A stretch of 9,701 nucleotides of DNA, from assembly GCA_025451425.1 (NCBI GenBank), contig JANWKK010000022.1, forward strand, positions 1 through 9,701, given 5' to 3'. Position numbers and translations under genes: made by a program. The notes below the pieces were generated by a model that worked only from the letters and a program-made list of their open reading frames with translations, was not told where the DNA came from and did no database searches. Origin of the DNA: Gemmatimonadaceae bacterium (GTDB lineage Bacteria; Gemmatimonadota; Gemmatimonadetes; Gemmatimonadales; Gemmatimonadaceae). Position 1 is the first letter of the stretch, and each line of letters begins with the position of its first letter. Of this stretch, positions 1 to 6,806 are shown piece by piece.

Positions 1-708
1 AATGAGCGCGGCGGCCTCGTAAGGCGGGAAGAATGCTCGATCGTCTCTCAGGACCCGAAAGTCGTAACGTGCAATGAGCCCATCGGTCGAGTAACCGTCG
101 ACCACGTCGACTTCGCCAGCGTCAAGTGCTCGATACTTCACGGCCGGGAACAGAGAGCGGACGTCGCGAAATCGAATCCCGTAGGCTTTGGCAAGTCCGG
201 GGAGACCATCGGCCCGACCGATGAAATCCGGGGTTAGTCCGGCGCGAAGCCGAGATGCCACACGCGCGAGGTCGGACAACGTTCCCAAGCCGAGCGAATC
301 GGCCATTCCCTTGCGAACCGCTATCGCGTACGTGTTCTCGAAGCCTAACGGCGGAAGCCACCGCACCCCGAATCGGCGCGGGAATTCCTCCGCGACGCGT
401 GCGTAGACTTCAGTTGCCGATCCTTTCGGCGGCTCGCCGAGGAGGACGAGCAGCCCTGTTCCCGTGTACTCGGGATAGACATCGATCGCACCGTTTTGAA
501 GGGCGCGAAATGCCAGCTCGGTTGCACCGAGCCCCGGCCGCCGATCGACGCGAATGCCGCGCGCCTCGAGCAGCTGAGCGAAGATTTCGGCGAGCAGATA
601 GGACTCGCCGAATGGCTTCGACGCGACGACGACGGGTGCCGATGTGTTTTGCGCTAGCGCTGTACGCGCCGAGAGGACTGCCGCGACGGCGAGCCAACGT
701 CGCCTCAT
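1..708 (-). CDS. Glycine betaine/choline-type ABC transporter substrate-binding protein (OpuAC family), partial at left edge
   Basis: The protein should capture a quaternary-amine osmoprotectant (glycine betaine, choline or carnitine) in the periplasm and deliver it to an ABC permease. The frame is open from ATG at 708 to base 1, giving 236 residues with no stop, so the C-terminus lies outside the window. Residues 1-19 are a signal peptide (MRRRWLAVAAV..., with probable cleavage after TALA). The OpuAC-family features are VVVASKPFGESYLLAEIFAQ near the mature N-terminus, RPGLGATELAFRAL, then AIDVYPEYTGTGL, and later EVDVVDGYSTDGLIARYD. The start codon overlaps the stop of the upstream ATPase gene as ATGA, which implies translational coupling. 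The family call is from recognised motifs. The exact substrate is inferred, and the aromatic cage cannot be verified here. A permease gene or fused permease domain is expected further left. Confidence 0.87.
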   Translation of the reverse strand, partial: MRRRWLAVAAVLSARTALAQNTSAPVVVASKPFGESYLLAEIFAQLLEARGIRVDRRPGLGATELAFRALQNGAIDVYPEYTGTGLLVLLGEPPKGSATEVYARVAEEFPRRFGVRWLPPLGFENTYAIAVRKGMADSLGLGTLSDLARVASRLRAGLTPDFIGRADGLPGLAKAYGIRFRDVRSLFPAVKYRALDAGEVDVVDGYSTDGLIARYDFRVLRDDRAFFPPYEAAALI

Positions 709-1487
709 CGGGTCTCGTCCCTAACGGCAAGCGGCGCAAGATCGGCCTCGGTGACGCGAGCGCGAGCGAGCAGTTCGCGCACGTACTCCGTTGCAGGCCG
801 CGCCAGCAGATCCTCGGCCGGCCCGACTTGCTCGACTCTCCCTCGCCGGAGCACCGCGATGCGGTCGGCGAGAAGAAATGCCTCGTGCAGATCATGAGTG
901 ACGAGGACGGCGGTCATCGGAGCGGTCTGCGTCACGCGTAATGCGGCAAAGCTCTGCTGAAGGTCGGCCCGTGAGATGGCATCGAGCGCTCCGAACGGCT
1001 CGTCCAGCAATAGAACCCTTGGGCGCGCGACGAGAGCTCGCGCGATCGCAACTCGCTGTCTCTGACCGCCTGAGAGCTCGCGTGGCCAACGCATCCGAAA
1101 AACGGCGGGGTCGAGACCGACCATTTGAAGTGATTCGCCGGCACGTGCGGCGATGTCATCGCTCGATCCCGTGAGCCTTAGCACGAGCTCGACGTTTCGC
1201 CCGACGCGCCAGTGCGGCAGAAGACCGCCATCCTGCGGGACGTATCCAATCGAGCGGCGTAGCTCGATCACGTCCACAGTAGCTATGTCTCGTCCAGCGA
1301 CGATCACACTTCCCGAGTCCGGTTGGACGAGGGCATTGAAGCTACGCAGCAGTGTCGTCTTGCCGGATCCACTCTCGCCGACGAGCGCCACACACTCGCC
1401 TTCGGCGATGTCCAGACTCACGCCGTCGAGTGCCGTTGTCGGACCGAACCGCTTCACGACGGCTACAGCGGAAAGCGCCGGCGTCAT
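705..1487 (-). CDS. Quaternary-amine (betaine/choline) ABC transporter ATP-binding protein
   Basis: This is the cytoplasmic ATPase that powers uptake with the binding protein encoded immediately downstream. From the ATG at 1487 it has 260 residues. The ABC motifs appear in order: Walker A GESGSGKT (37-44), Q-loop Gln85 in YVPQDGGLLPH, signature LSGGQ (138-142), Walker B VLLLDEP (158-164), D-loop GALDA (166-170) and switch His198 in LVTHDL. The stretch YVPQDGGLLPHWRVGRNVEL and the ending with a PAEDLLARPATEYVREL-type tail resemble OpuAA/ProV/OsmV ATPases. The paired regulatory CBS domains of some OpuA ATPases are absent, because the protein ends soon after the core. A TTG 51 bases upstream is in frame but would add an unlikely 17-residue leader. 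A 96-base gap separates the gene from the transglycosylase gene upstream. Confidence 0.92.
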   Translation of the reverse strand: MTPALSAVAVVKRFGPTTALDGVSLDIAEGECVALVGESGSGKTTLLRSFNALVQPDSGSVIVAGRDIATVDVIELRRSIGYVPQDGGLLPHWRVGRNVELVLRLTGSSDDIAARAGESLQMVGLDPAVFRMRWPRELSGGQRQRVAIARALVARPRVLLLDEPFGALDAISRADLQQSFAALRVTQTAPMTAVLVTHDLHEAFLLADRIAVLRRGRVEQVGPAEDLLARPATEYVRELLARARVTEADLAPLAVRDETR

Positions 1488-1583
1488 CGCGATAGGGATC
1501 TCGCGCCAGCTGCCTGCGCTCGTCTCTCCATTTCGCAAAGATGTAGCGCTAGACCGGTCGAGGCGAGCGCCCCGATTCGATAG

Positions 1584-2426
1584 CTACTGCTGGCTTGGAT
1601 CCGAGCGCGTGCTGAGCCAGAGTGGGCGCACGACGCAGGCGTCGAAGTCTCGCCCGTTGCACGTCGTCTTCGCGTTCTCCATCACGTTCCGCTGGACCGT
1701 GACGGGATAGCTGCGGCAGTTCGGCGTGTTCTTCCCGCGAACGCAGCCATTGTAGTGGAGCAGCGCCATGCGCCAGCTACTGTCAGACGCGACGGTCGTA
1801 TCGCTGTGCGCCGATGAATCGCCTGCAACGTTGTCCGTAGCGCGGCGCGCCAGGTAGCCGAGGATGAAAATGCCGTAGCGAAGATTCGTCGTATCGTTGA
1901 CCAGATTCGTACCGAACATTCTGCCCAGCGAACTGCGCCAAGAGCGTCCGTGCACCTGCATCAGACCCACGGCGCCAACGCTGGACCGCGCGCGCGAATC
2001 GAGCTCGTCGTTCTCGGTGAGCATCACACCCAGCACGAGTGCTGGCGGCAGCCGTCGGCGATAAGCTTCGCTGACCGCGACGTCAGCCAATCTCCAAGCC
2101 CGAGGCTCGTCGACTTTCCCGGTGCGGAGCAGATCACGCATGAACCGCTCGCGGTCTGCCAGGAACTGCGGCGTCTGAAGGGCAACTTCGGTTGGCGAGT
2201 TCAGCCACGGCGCGTGGATCGTCGCCGAATCGACATACTCGTGGTGGAGGATCTGAGCAACCACGGGCTCACGCTGCACAAAAGCCGGCTGCACGCGTGA
2301 CACAGTAAAGACCACCGTGCACAGCGATCCGGCTGCAACCAAAAGCAGGTGCCACGCAGGTTGCTTCTTGATGGTGCCTCCCGTGTCGGGCCAGATTCTG
2401 GTGCGTGAGCAAAGGGGCCAGGGCAA
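1584..2426 (-). CDS. Membrane-anchored lytic transglycosylase (SLT/lysozyme-like fold)
   Basis: It probably cleaves peptidoglycan glycan strands between MurNAc and GlcNAc, forming 1,6-anhydro ends, in the periplasm. Numbering is from the TTG at 2426 (280 residues). A hydrophobic segment at about 25-42, preceded by KK, is a signal anchor or signal peptide. The SLT-like core has LPPALVLGVMLTEND with probable catalytic Glu138, then SSVGAVGLMQV (149-158), LRYGIFILGYLARR (182-195) and the late ALLHYNGC (221-228), which corresponds to the Y-N-G motif of the fold. Four cysteines in the C-terminal part (228, 237, 256, 264) could form disulfides. There is no good start codon: the TTG has no visible Shine-Dalgarno, whereas ATC at 2370-2372 lies 4 bases after GGGAGG and would give 262 residues. 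The fold is well supported. The start and the subfamily are uncertain. Confidence 0.82.
   Translation of the reverse strand: MPWPLCSRTRIWPDTGGTIKKQPAWHLLLVAAGSLCTVVFTVSRVQPAFVQREPVVAQILHHEYVDSATIHAPWLNSPTEVALQTPQFLADRERFMRDLLRTGKVDEPRAWRLADVAVSEAYRRRLPPALVLGVMLTENDELDSRARSSVGAVGLMQVHGRSWRSSLGRMFGTNLVNDTTNLRYGIFILGYLARRATDNVAGDSSAHSDTTVASDSSWRMALLHYNGCVRGKNTPNCRSYPVTVQRNVMENAKTTCNGRDFDACVVRPLWLSTRSDPSQQ
2377..2382 (-). promoter_or_regulatory. Strong Shine-Dalgarno lacking a canonical start codon after it
   Basis: The minus strand reads GGGAGG, then CACC, then ATC AAG AAG in the transglycosylase reading frame. The motif is a near-perfect anti-16S match, yet no ATG, GTG or TTG follows at a normal distance. 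It favours initiation at ATC (2370-2372), directly before the KK-plus-hydrophobic signal segment, over the TTG at 2426. This is inferred from sequence only. Confidence 0.4.
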
Positions 2427-2699
2427 AAGGGCCGACCGCGTTCGTCAGCCGTCCGACCAGCATGGCGACCCAAAAAACGCAAGGCTGGCGCGAGCGGGAC
2501 GGCTGGGCGAATAATGCTGCGCGCCTTGAAGAGCCTGGCCGGATGCTAGCTGTCGGTCTGGTCTTTTTCAACCGGCTGGGTACGACAGGAGCGCTGCAGG
2601 TGATGGTAAGGCTGTCTAATGAGTGGTTTTATTCTCACCGGCATCATATTTCCCTTGAAGGGTTGAAGATCAAGGCGCACAGGCGCCCAGAGGGTTGAG
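2427..2699. other. Divergent intergenic region between transglycosylase and LysM-protein genes
   Basis: This 273-base gap should hold promoters for both flanking genes. I could not identify a convincing -35/-10 pair on either strand. Two small sequence features lie close to the plus-strand gene. One is a perfect 11-base palindrome, CCCTTGAAGGG (2652-2662). The other is a 10-base direct repeat, GGTTGAAGAT, at 2661-2670 and 2710-2719, the second copy falling within the first codons of the gene. An open frame across the region (2405-2698) shows no protein-like composition and is not called. Confidence 0.4.
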
Positions 2700-3572
2700 T
2701 TGAATCATCGGTTGAAGATGGAAAGCTCGTTCGAGGCACCGGAGCTCGCAGCGTCGACGCCCGCGGTCCGAAAGAAAAGACTTCGGCTCAAACGCCGCCG
2801 GCGGCGCATGCGGCCGGCCGCGCGATATACGCTGATCGGCGCCGCGGTCGTCATCATCGGCTTGCTCGTGCAGTTCGCGATTCACACCTATCGCACCGAA
2901 CCTCGAAACACGAGCGCGATTGCGGAGCGCGAGCTGAGAGTCAATACGCTCGTGGATGGAGAGCGGGTGATCCGCATGGTGGCTGTATTTCAACGGCCGT
3001 GGATCGACTACTTCCGAGCGACGCGCGGCCTGCTCGTGCTCACCGATCGCCGGCTGCTCTTTCTCGGACTCGAACCGCGCGATCTGCTCGCGTCGGGCGA
3101 CAGTCCCCCTACGTTCACCGAGCACGATTTCCAGGTCGATACGGCGGTGCAGCTTCGTCCTGGGCGTACGTTTTTTGGCATAGCGAAGGCGCTCGTCGTC
3201 GATACGCCCGACGGCAACTATCGGTTTGGAGTCCCGTCGCAAGCGTGGGGCAAAGCGAGTGTAATGCTGCATTCAATCGCAGCGCGGCGCGAGCGGCTTG
3301 TCGCGATTGGCATCAAGCAGGCGAACGTCCGAGCCGGAATCGACACCCAGCGCAAATTGGCGCAGCAGGAGGCAGCGAAGGCCAAGTACTACACCGTCAA
3401 GCGCGGCGACGCCTTGGCTTCAGTCGCAGCTCGTTGGAACACCACCGCAGATCGGTTACGTGAGTGGAATAATCTCTCTGGCAACAAGATTCGCATCGGT
3501 CAAACCCTGCTGGTCAAGCCGCAGGCTAACGAGACGGTGGTCGCCGGCGAGGTTGGGGCAAACAAGAAATGA
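2700..3572 (+). CDS. Single-pass membrane protein with PH/GRAM-like segment and C-terminal LysM domain
   Basis: The 290-residue protein probably sits in the inner membrane with a periplasmic peptidoglycan-binding LysM domain. Residues 24-42 are very basic (nine Arg/Lys within 25-36), followed by a transmembrane helix at about 43-62. This arrangement predicts a cytoplasmic N-terminus. Residues about 75-195 contain RATRGLLVLTDRRLLFLGLE, the type of strand pattern seen in bacterial PH/GRAM-like domains, then DTPDGNYRFGV. A charged linker follows (about 198-228). LysM occupies 230-272: YYTVKRGDALASVAARWNTT..., ending NKIRIGQTLLVKP. The TTG start is chosen because AGAGGG (2689-2694) lies 5 bases upstream. 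An ATG at 2718 would drop only six residues. The LysM call is strong, the PH-like call moderate, and no cellular role is known. Confidence 0.83.
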   Translation: MNHRLKMESSFEAPELAASTPAVRKKRLRLKRRRRRMRPAARYTLIGAAVVIIGLLVQFAIHTYRTEPRNTSAIAERELRVNTLVDGERVIRMVAVFQRPWIDYFRATRGLLVLTDRRLLFLGLEPRDLLASGDSPPTFTEHDFQVDTAVQLRPGRTFFGIAKALVVDTPDGNYRFGVPSQAWGKASVMLHSIAARRERLVAIGIKQANVRAGIDTQRKLAQQEAAKAKYYTVKRGDALASVAARWNTTADRLREWNNLSGNKIRIGQTLLVKPQANETVVAGEVGANKK

Positions 3573-3607
3573 GGAGGTGCCTCGAGGAGTCTCGAGGCCT
3601 CCTCATT
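3568..3607. terminator. Long hairpin shared by two convergent genes; likely bidirectional terminator
   Basis: AATGAGGAGG (3568-3577) pairs perfectly with CCTCCTCATT (3598-3607). Inside, CCTCGAG (3580-3586) pairs with CTCGAGG (3591-3597) around a GAGT loop, leaving only a two-base bulge (TG, 3578-3579). The plus-strand stop TGA (3570-3572) and the minus-strand stop TGA (3605-3603) lie at equivalent positions in the two arms. In the minus direction the hairpin is followed by the T-rich TTTCTTGTTT, typical of an intrinsic terminator. The plus direction lacks a T tract, so termination there may be weaker. Confidence 0.82.
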
Positions 3608-5000
3608 GCACGAGAATCACTGCCTCGCCATCCAGCACGACGCGTAGAACGAACGCTTTCTGTGTCGTGAACATCCTCGAGAAGCGGACATCGTTCACAC
3701 TGCCCGCGAGTCGCACTCCTGGCGCAAGCGATCGATTGAGCTCGTAATTCAAACGTGACTTGAGAGAGTCGAGCTGCTCGCCGACGGCGAGATGTCCTTG
3801 TCCCGTTGCGGAGTCGATCGCGGCCTTGATCCGACCCGCACCGACAGTCGACTTGATTCGCGTCATCATGTCGTGACTCTCGAGTGTGTATCGCAGATCG
3901 GTCAGCAGCACTGCTCGAGACAGCGAGTCGTACCTCACTCGGCCCAGGAGATAGAGGGAGCCGTTAACCTTTCCCTCCAGGTCGACTTTGACGACGGCCG
4001 TGTCGCCAACGCCCCAGACTTTCACCTCGCTCACGTGCATGCCCTTGCCGGCTGTGTCCCCGGCGAGAAGCGTCGTCACCTTCTGACTAAGGTCAGCGAA
4101 AGGCAGCTCGACCTCGACGGGCACGTGGATGCCTGACGAGGGGTGGGCAAGCGTAAGCGAGGGGAGCGGCTGCGGCGCAACCGACGGCTTCGGCCCGACC
4201 GTGACGCGCGGACGCGCCGTGAGCACCAGTGCCGTCGAGATCGTGCTCGCGGAGCCAATGATGGGTGCGAGGCTCACCGTCTCCGGCGACAAGGTTAGCC
4301 ATACGGTTGATGCCGAGTCGAGCGCGAGCGGATCCTGAGCCAGCTGCCAGAGGGAGTCCGCTGCGCCGCGCATATCGGCAGCGGCGGGCAAGATAGAGTC
4401 GATCTGTCGCCTGATATCTTCGGCCTGCCCATCGATAATTCGCTTTACTATCGACGTCGCATCGACATGTAGTAACGTGACTTCACATCGATCAGTTAAA
4501 GTTGCATCGACGTTTGTCCCGCGCGATCCGAGGCGCCAGTCCGAACGCCAGTAAAGTCTGGTTGCTAAGCGAACGTCGGCTCGCTTCATCGGCTCCGGAG
4601 GAAAGCCGCAGCTCGCGATGCCACCGACGCCTGGAAGGCCGACCGACGCTCCATACTGAAGGTGCGTTTGCACCGTCACGCGATCGCCGTTCGCGCGAAG
4701 CGCGAGACTATCACGTCGGTACTGGTATCGATGACAGACGAGCCCTCCGAGCGCGGTGCACTTCGCTCGATCGAGGCTGTCCGTTGCTGGAAATGCTGTG
4801 TCGAGCTGCGCTCGGATCTTGGACAGAGCGATCGCAATCGGCAGAGTGATCGTTGCCGGCTCACTCGGTGGAGGCGTTTCCAGCGGAGCCGAGAGCACGG
4901 GTACAGGCACCTCGAAGTGCCCGCCGCAGGCGACGGCAACGCCGAGCAACACAAACGCGACGAGCGACAGCCTGACGCCTGGTGCCGTTGGGCGAATCAT
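3603..5000 (-). CDS. DUF4403-family lipoprotein
   Basis: This 465-residue protein probably belongs to the DUF4403 family, whose biochemical role is unknown. The N-terminus (MIRPTAPGVR, then the hydrophobic LSLVAFVLLGVAVAC) is a lipoprotein signal with a lipobox-like AVAC and Cys25, so the mature protein should be lipid-anchored. A Pro-rich spacer follows, then ATITLPIAIALSKIRAQLDT, the pattern typical of the family start. Further features are a Cys pair in KCTALGGLVC, RLYWRSDWRLGSRG, and a second half of alternating strand patterns with HVPVEVELPFADLSQKVT, suggesting two related lobes. ATG at 5000 was chosen because it gives a normal 25-residue signal. In-frame ATG 5030, TTG 5009 (GAGGG 9 bases upstream) and GTG 5060 are alternatives. 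The gene is divergent from the PadR gene and convergent with the LysM gene. Confidence 0.75.
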   Translation of the reverse strand: MIRPTAPGVRLSLVAFVLLGVAVACGGHFEVPVPVLSAPLETPPPSEPATITLPIAIALSKIRAQLDTAFPATDSLDRAKCTALGGLVCHRYQYRRDSLALRANGDRVTVQTHLQYGASVGLPGVGGIASCGFPPEPMKRADVRLATRLYWRSDWRLGSRGTNVDATLTDRCEVTLLHVDATSIVKRIIDGQAEDIRRQIDSILPAAADMRGAADSLWQLAQDPLALDSASTVWLTLSPETVSLAPIIGSASTISTALVLTARPRVTVGPKPSVAPQPLPSLTLAHPSSGIHVPVEVELPFADLSQKVTTLLAGDTAGKGMHVSEVKVWGVGDTAVVKVDLEGKVNGSLYLLGRVRYDSLSRAVLLTDLRYTLESHDMMTRIKSTVGAGRIKAAIDSATGQGHLAVGEQLDSLKSRLNYELNRSLAPGVRLAGSVNDVRFSRMFTTQKAFVLRVVLDGEAVILVQ

Positions 5001-5076
5001 GCAAGTCAAGCTCGCAATCCCTCGTCTCATCGGCAAGCCGGTGCGCCTCCGCTCTTGCACGAGAAGCGGCGATACC

Positions 5077-5105
5077 TTGACTATCTAAGTATTGGCAGCT
5101 ACCAT
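5077..5105 (+). promoter_or_regulatory. Predicted promoter of the PadR gene
   Basis: The -35 candidate TTGACT (5077-5082) and -10 candidate TACCAT (5100-5105) are separated by exactly 17 bases and lie 27 bases before the PadR ATG. The -35 matches the sigma-70 consensus at five of six positions and the -10 at four of six. On the other strand, TTGGCA (5111-5106) and TTAGAT (5088-5083), also 17 apart, form a weaker candidate for the DUF4403 gene. Both are predictions from sequence. Confidence 0.5.
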
Positions 5106-5115
5106 TGCCAAGACT
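5088..5115. promoter_or_regulatory. Inverted repeat across the PadR promoter; candidate operator
   Basis: Half-sites AGTaTTGGCA (5088-5097) and TGCCAAgACT (5106-5115) are complementary at nine of ten positions and flank an 8-base centre that contains the predicted -10. Such a site would block polymerase at the PadR promoter and overlap a weaker promoter for the divergent DUF4403 gene. PadR proteins bind dyads as dimers and commonly repress themselves. The assignment to this PadR is inferred from position. Confidence 0.55.
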
Positions 5116-5132
5116 CTCTAGGTAATAGCGCG

Positions 5133-5465
5133 ATGGCTACGCTCTCGAAGGATCGCCTCCACGGGACGCTTGACGCCCTGGTCCTGAAGACGCTGAGCTC
5201 CGGTGCCCGGCACGGCTACGCAATCGCTCGGTGGCTCGAGGAAACGACCCGCGATGCGATTCAGATCGAGGAGGGTTCGCTCTACCCCGCCCTGTATCGG
5301 ATGGAGAAGCGCGGGTGGATCGAAGCCGAGTGGGGGACCTCGGAGATCGGGCGGAAAGCGAAGATTTATCGACTCACCAACGCTGGGCGAAAGCAGCTGC
5401 GGCTGGAGACAGCGGAGTGGTCGCTCTTCGCGTCCGCCGTCTCGCGAGTGCTCGTGCCGGCGTAG
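5133..5465 (+). CDS. PadR-family transcriptional regulator
   Basis: This is a 110-residue winged-helix DNA-binding protein of the short PadR class (PadR-s2-like), consisting almost only of the DNA-binding domain and a C-terminal helix for dimerisation. Diagnostic stretches are GTLDALVLKTL (11-21), HGYAIARWLEE (27-37), the recognition part IEEGSLYPALYRMEKRGWI (45-63) and the wing AEWGTSEIGRKAKIYRLTNAG. In related phyla such regulators usually sit beside MacB/ADOP-type ABC permeases. None is present here, so this one is an orphan in its context. The ATG at 5133 is chosen because the homology begins there. The frame stays open upstream to 4662, but that extension is antisense to the lipoprotein gene. 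It ends 3 bases from the stop of the convergent fumarylacetoacetase gene. Likely targets are its own promoter and the divergent DUF4403 gene. Confidence 0.92.
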   Translation: MATLSKDRLHGTLDALVLKTLSSGARHGYAIARWLEETTRDAIQIEEGSLYPALYRMEKRGWIEAEWGTSEIGRKAKIYRLTNAGRKQLRLETAEWSLFASAVSRVLVPA

Positions 5466-5468
5466 TAC

Positions 5469-6794
5469 TCAGATGGCTGGAACGACCATCCCGCTGCAAT
5501 CGCCGAATCCGATACGGGCGAAGCCAGGCCGCTCGCAATGCGCGCGCATGATCACCTCGTCGCCATCGGCCAGGAACGTCCGCGATTCTCCATTCGGGAG
5601 CTTAATCGGGTCCCGACCGCGCCAGGTCCGTTCGATTAGCGACCCCCGGCTTTCGGGTTCCGGACCGGAGATCGTTCCGCTACCGAGCAGATCTCCAGGT
5701 CGGAGATTACAGCCGTTGCTCGTGTGGTGAGCCACGAGCTGGGAAACGGTCCAGTACATCGACGTGAACCGCCCGCGACTGATGCGTACTGGATCCTGGC
5801 GCCGCTGTCGCATCGTCGCGGAGGCGAGGTAGACCTCGACGGTGATGTCGAGCCCGCCGCGACGCTGATCCCCATCCCAGAGTAGGTACGGGAGGGGCGG
5901 CGGATCGCCATCGGGACGCACGTAGGCCGGTGCTCGAAATGGCTAGAGTGCCTCGAGCGCAACCACCCATGGCGATATCGTCGTCGCGAAGCTCTTCGCC
6001 AGGAAGGGGCCGAGTGGCTGGTATTCCCAGCTCTGGATGTCGCGCGCCGACCAGTCATTCAGGAGACAGAAGCCAAAGATGTGGCGGTCGGCTTCGAGGA
6101 CGGGGATTGGCGAGCCGAGGGCATTGCCACTTCCGACGAGAATCCCGAGCTCAGCCTCGTAGTCGAGGCGTCGGGTTGGCAACACCGACGGTGGCTGTTC
6201 CGGATCGTCGCGGATCTGACCGGTCGGTCGCCGAACGTGAGTGTCGCTCACCACGACCGATGACGCGCGTCCGTGATAGCCGATCGGCACGTACTTGTAG
6301 TTCGGCAGCAATGGATCATTCGGACGCAACATCGTCCCGACATTTCGCGCATGGTCGATCGATGCGTAGAAGTCGGTGTAGTCGCCGATGACCACGGGCA
6401 ATCGCATCTCGGCCTCGTACATCGGAACGAGCACCCGGCGCGCGATTCCTGGATCTCGCCGGTACTGCGATGAGTCTACGCGAAGCAGCTCGCTGAGCCC
6501 GCGTCGAAGGCCGGATACGGCATCCGGGCCGAGCGCCATCAGCTCGTTCAGGTGACTCTCGCGGCAGCGCTCTGCTCCGGCGATGGCGGCATCAATGAGC
6601 AACCCCTCATCGAGACAGGTCGCGACGTCGACAATCTGATCGCCAATGGCTACGCCAATTCGCGCGGGCTCGTGGCGTCCGGTACGCTTGAACACCCCGA
6701 ACGGAAGATTCTGAATCGGAAAGTCGCTACCGGGAGTTTGTGCCGACTCCACCCAGGAGGCGAGCTCGATGCGATGCGTATCGTTCAGGGCCAT
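5469..6794 (-). pseudogene. fahA: Fumarylacetoacetase interrupted by a single in-frame TAG
   Basis: Fumarylacetoacetase hydrolyses 4-fumarylacetoacetate to fumarate and acetoacetate, the final step of tyrosine/homogentisate degradation in the cytoplasm. The frame has 441 codons before the final TGA, against about 420 residues for the human enzyme. Residues 1-283 (5946-6794) hold DFPIQNLPFGVF and the active-site residues recalled from the mammalian enzyme: Asp141 and His148 in DYTDFYASIDHA, Tyr173 in GYHGRASSV, Glu213/Glu215 in LDYEAELG, Asp247 in NDWSARDIQ, Gln254 and Lys267. Codon 284 is TAG (5943-5945). The same frame then continues for 157 residues of normal family sequence, including GSGTISGPEP and a C-terminal IGFGDCSGMVVPAI. 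No shift of frame occurs. It is the last gene of a minus-strand run, 12 bases after the preceding stop, with no clear ribosome site. It may be a fresh pseudogene, a readthrough gene or a base error. Confidence 0.9.
5943..5945 (-). other. In-frame amber codon within fumarylacetoacetase
   Basis: The minus strand reads GAG GCA CTC TAG CCA TTT CGA, coding EAL-stop-PFR. Family members commonly read through here as EAL-x-PFR, so one base change (for example GAG to TAG) would explain the stop. The flanking codons are in register on both sides. Confidence 0.9.
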
Positions 6795-6806
6795 CGCGCA
6801 GACGAG

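Noticed and set aside
255..941. Long plus-strand open frame opposite the binding-protein and ATPase genes
   Set aside because: Arg/Ala-rich composition typical of an antisense shadow in GC-rich DNA; the minus strand carries clear OpuAC and ABC motifs.
2405..2698. 97-codon plus-strand frame in the intergenic region
   Set aside because: No ribosome site and no protein-like pattern; it spans the region where divergent promoters are expected.
2670..3272. Minus-strand open frame opposite the LysM-protein gene
   Set aside because: Arg/Glu-rich with no recognisable motif; the opposite strand encodes a transmembrane helix and a LysM domain.
4662..5132. N-terminal extension of the PadR frame
   Set aside because: The extension is antisense to the lipoprotein gene, has no domain-like sequence, and PadR homology starts exactly at the ATG at 5133 behind a plausible promoter.
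5469..5921. A separate 150-residue gene, or a frameshifted second half of fumarylacetoacetase
   Set aside because: Its codons are in the same frame as the 5946-6794 piece and the homology begins immediately after the TAG, so it is one frame with one stop, not a frameshift or independent gene.
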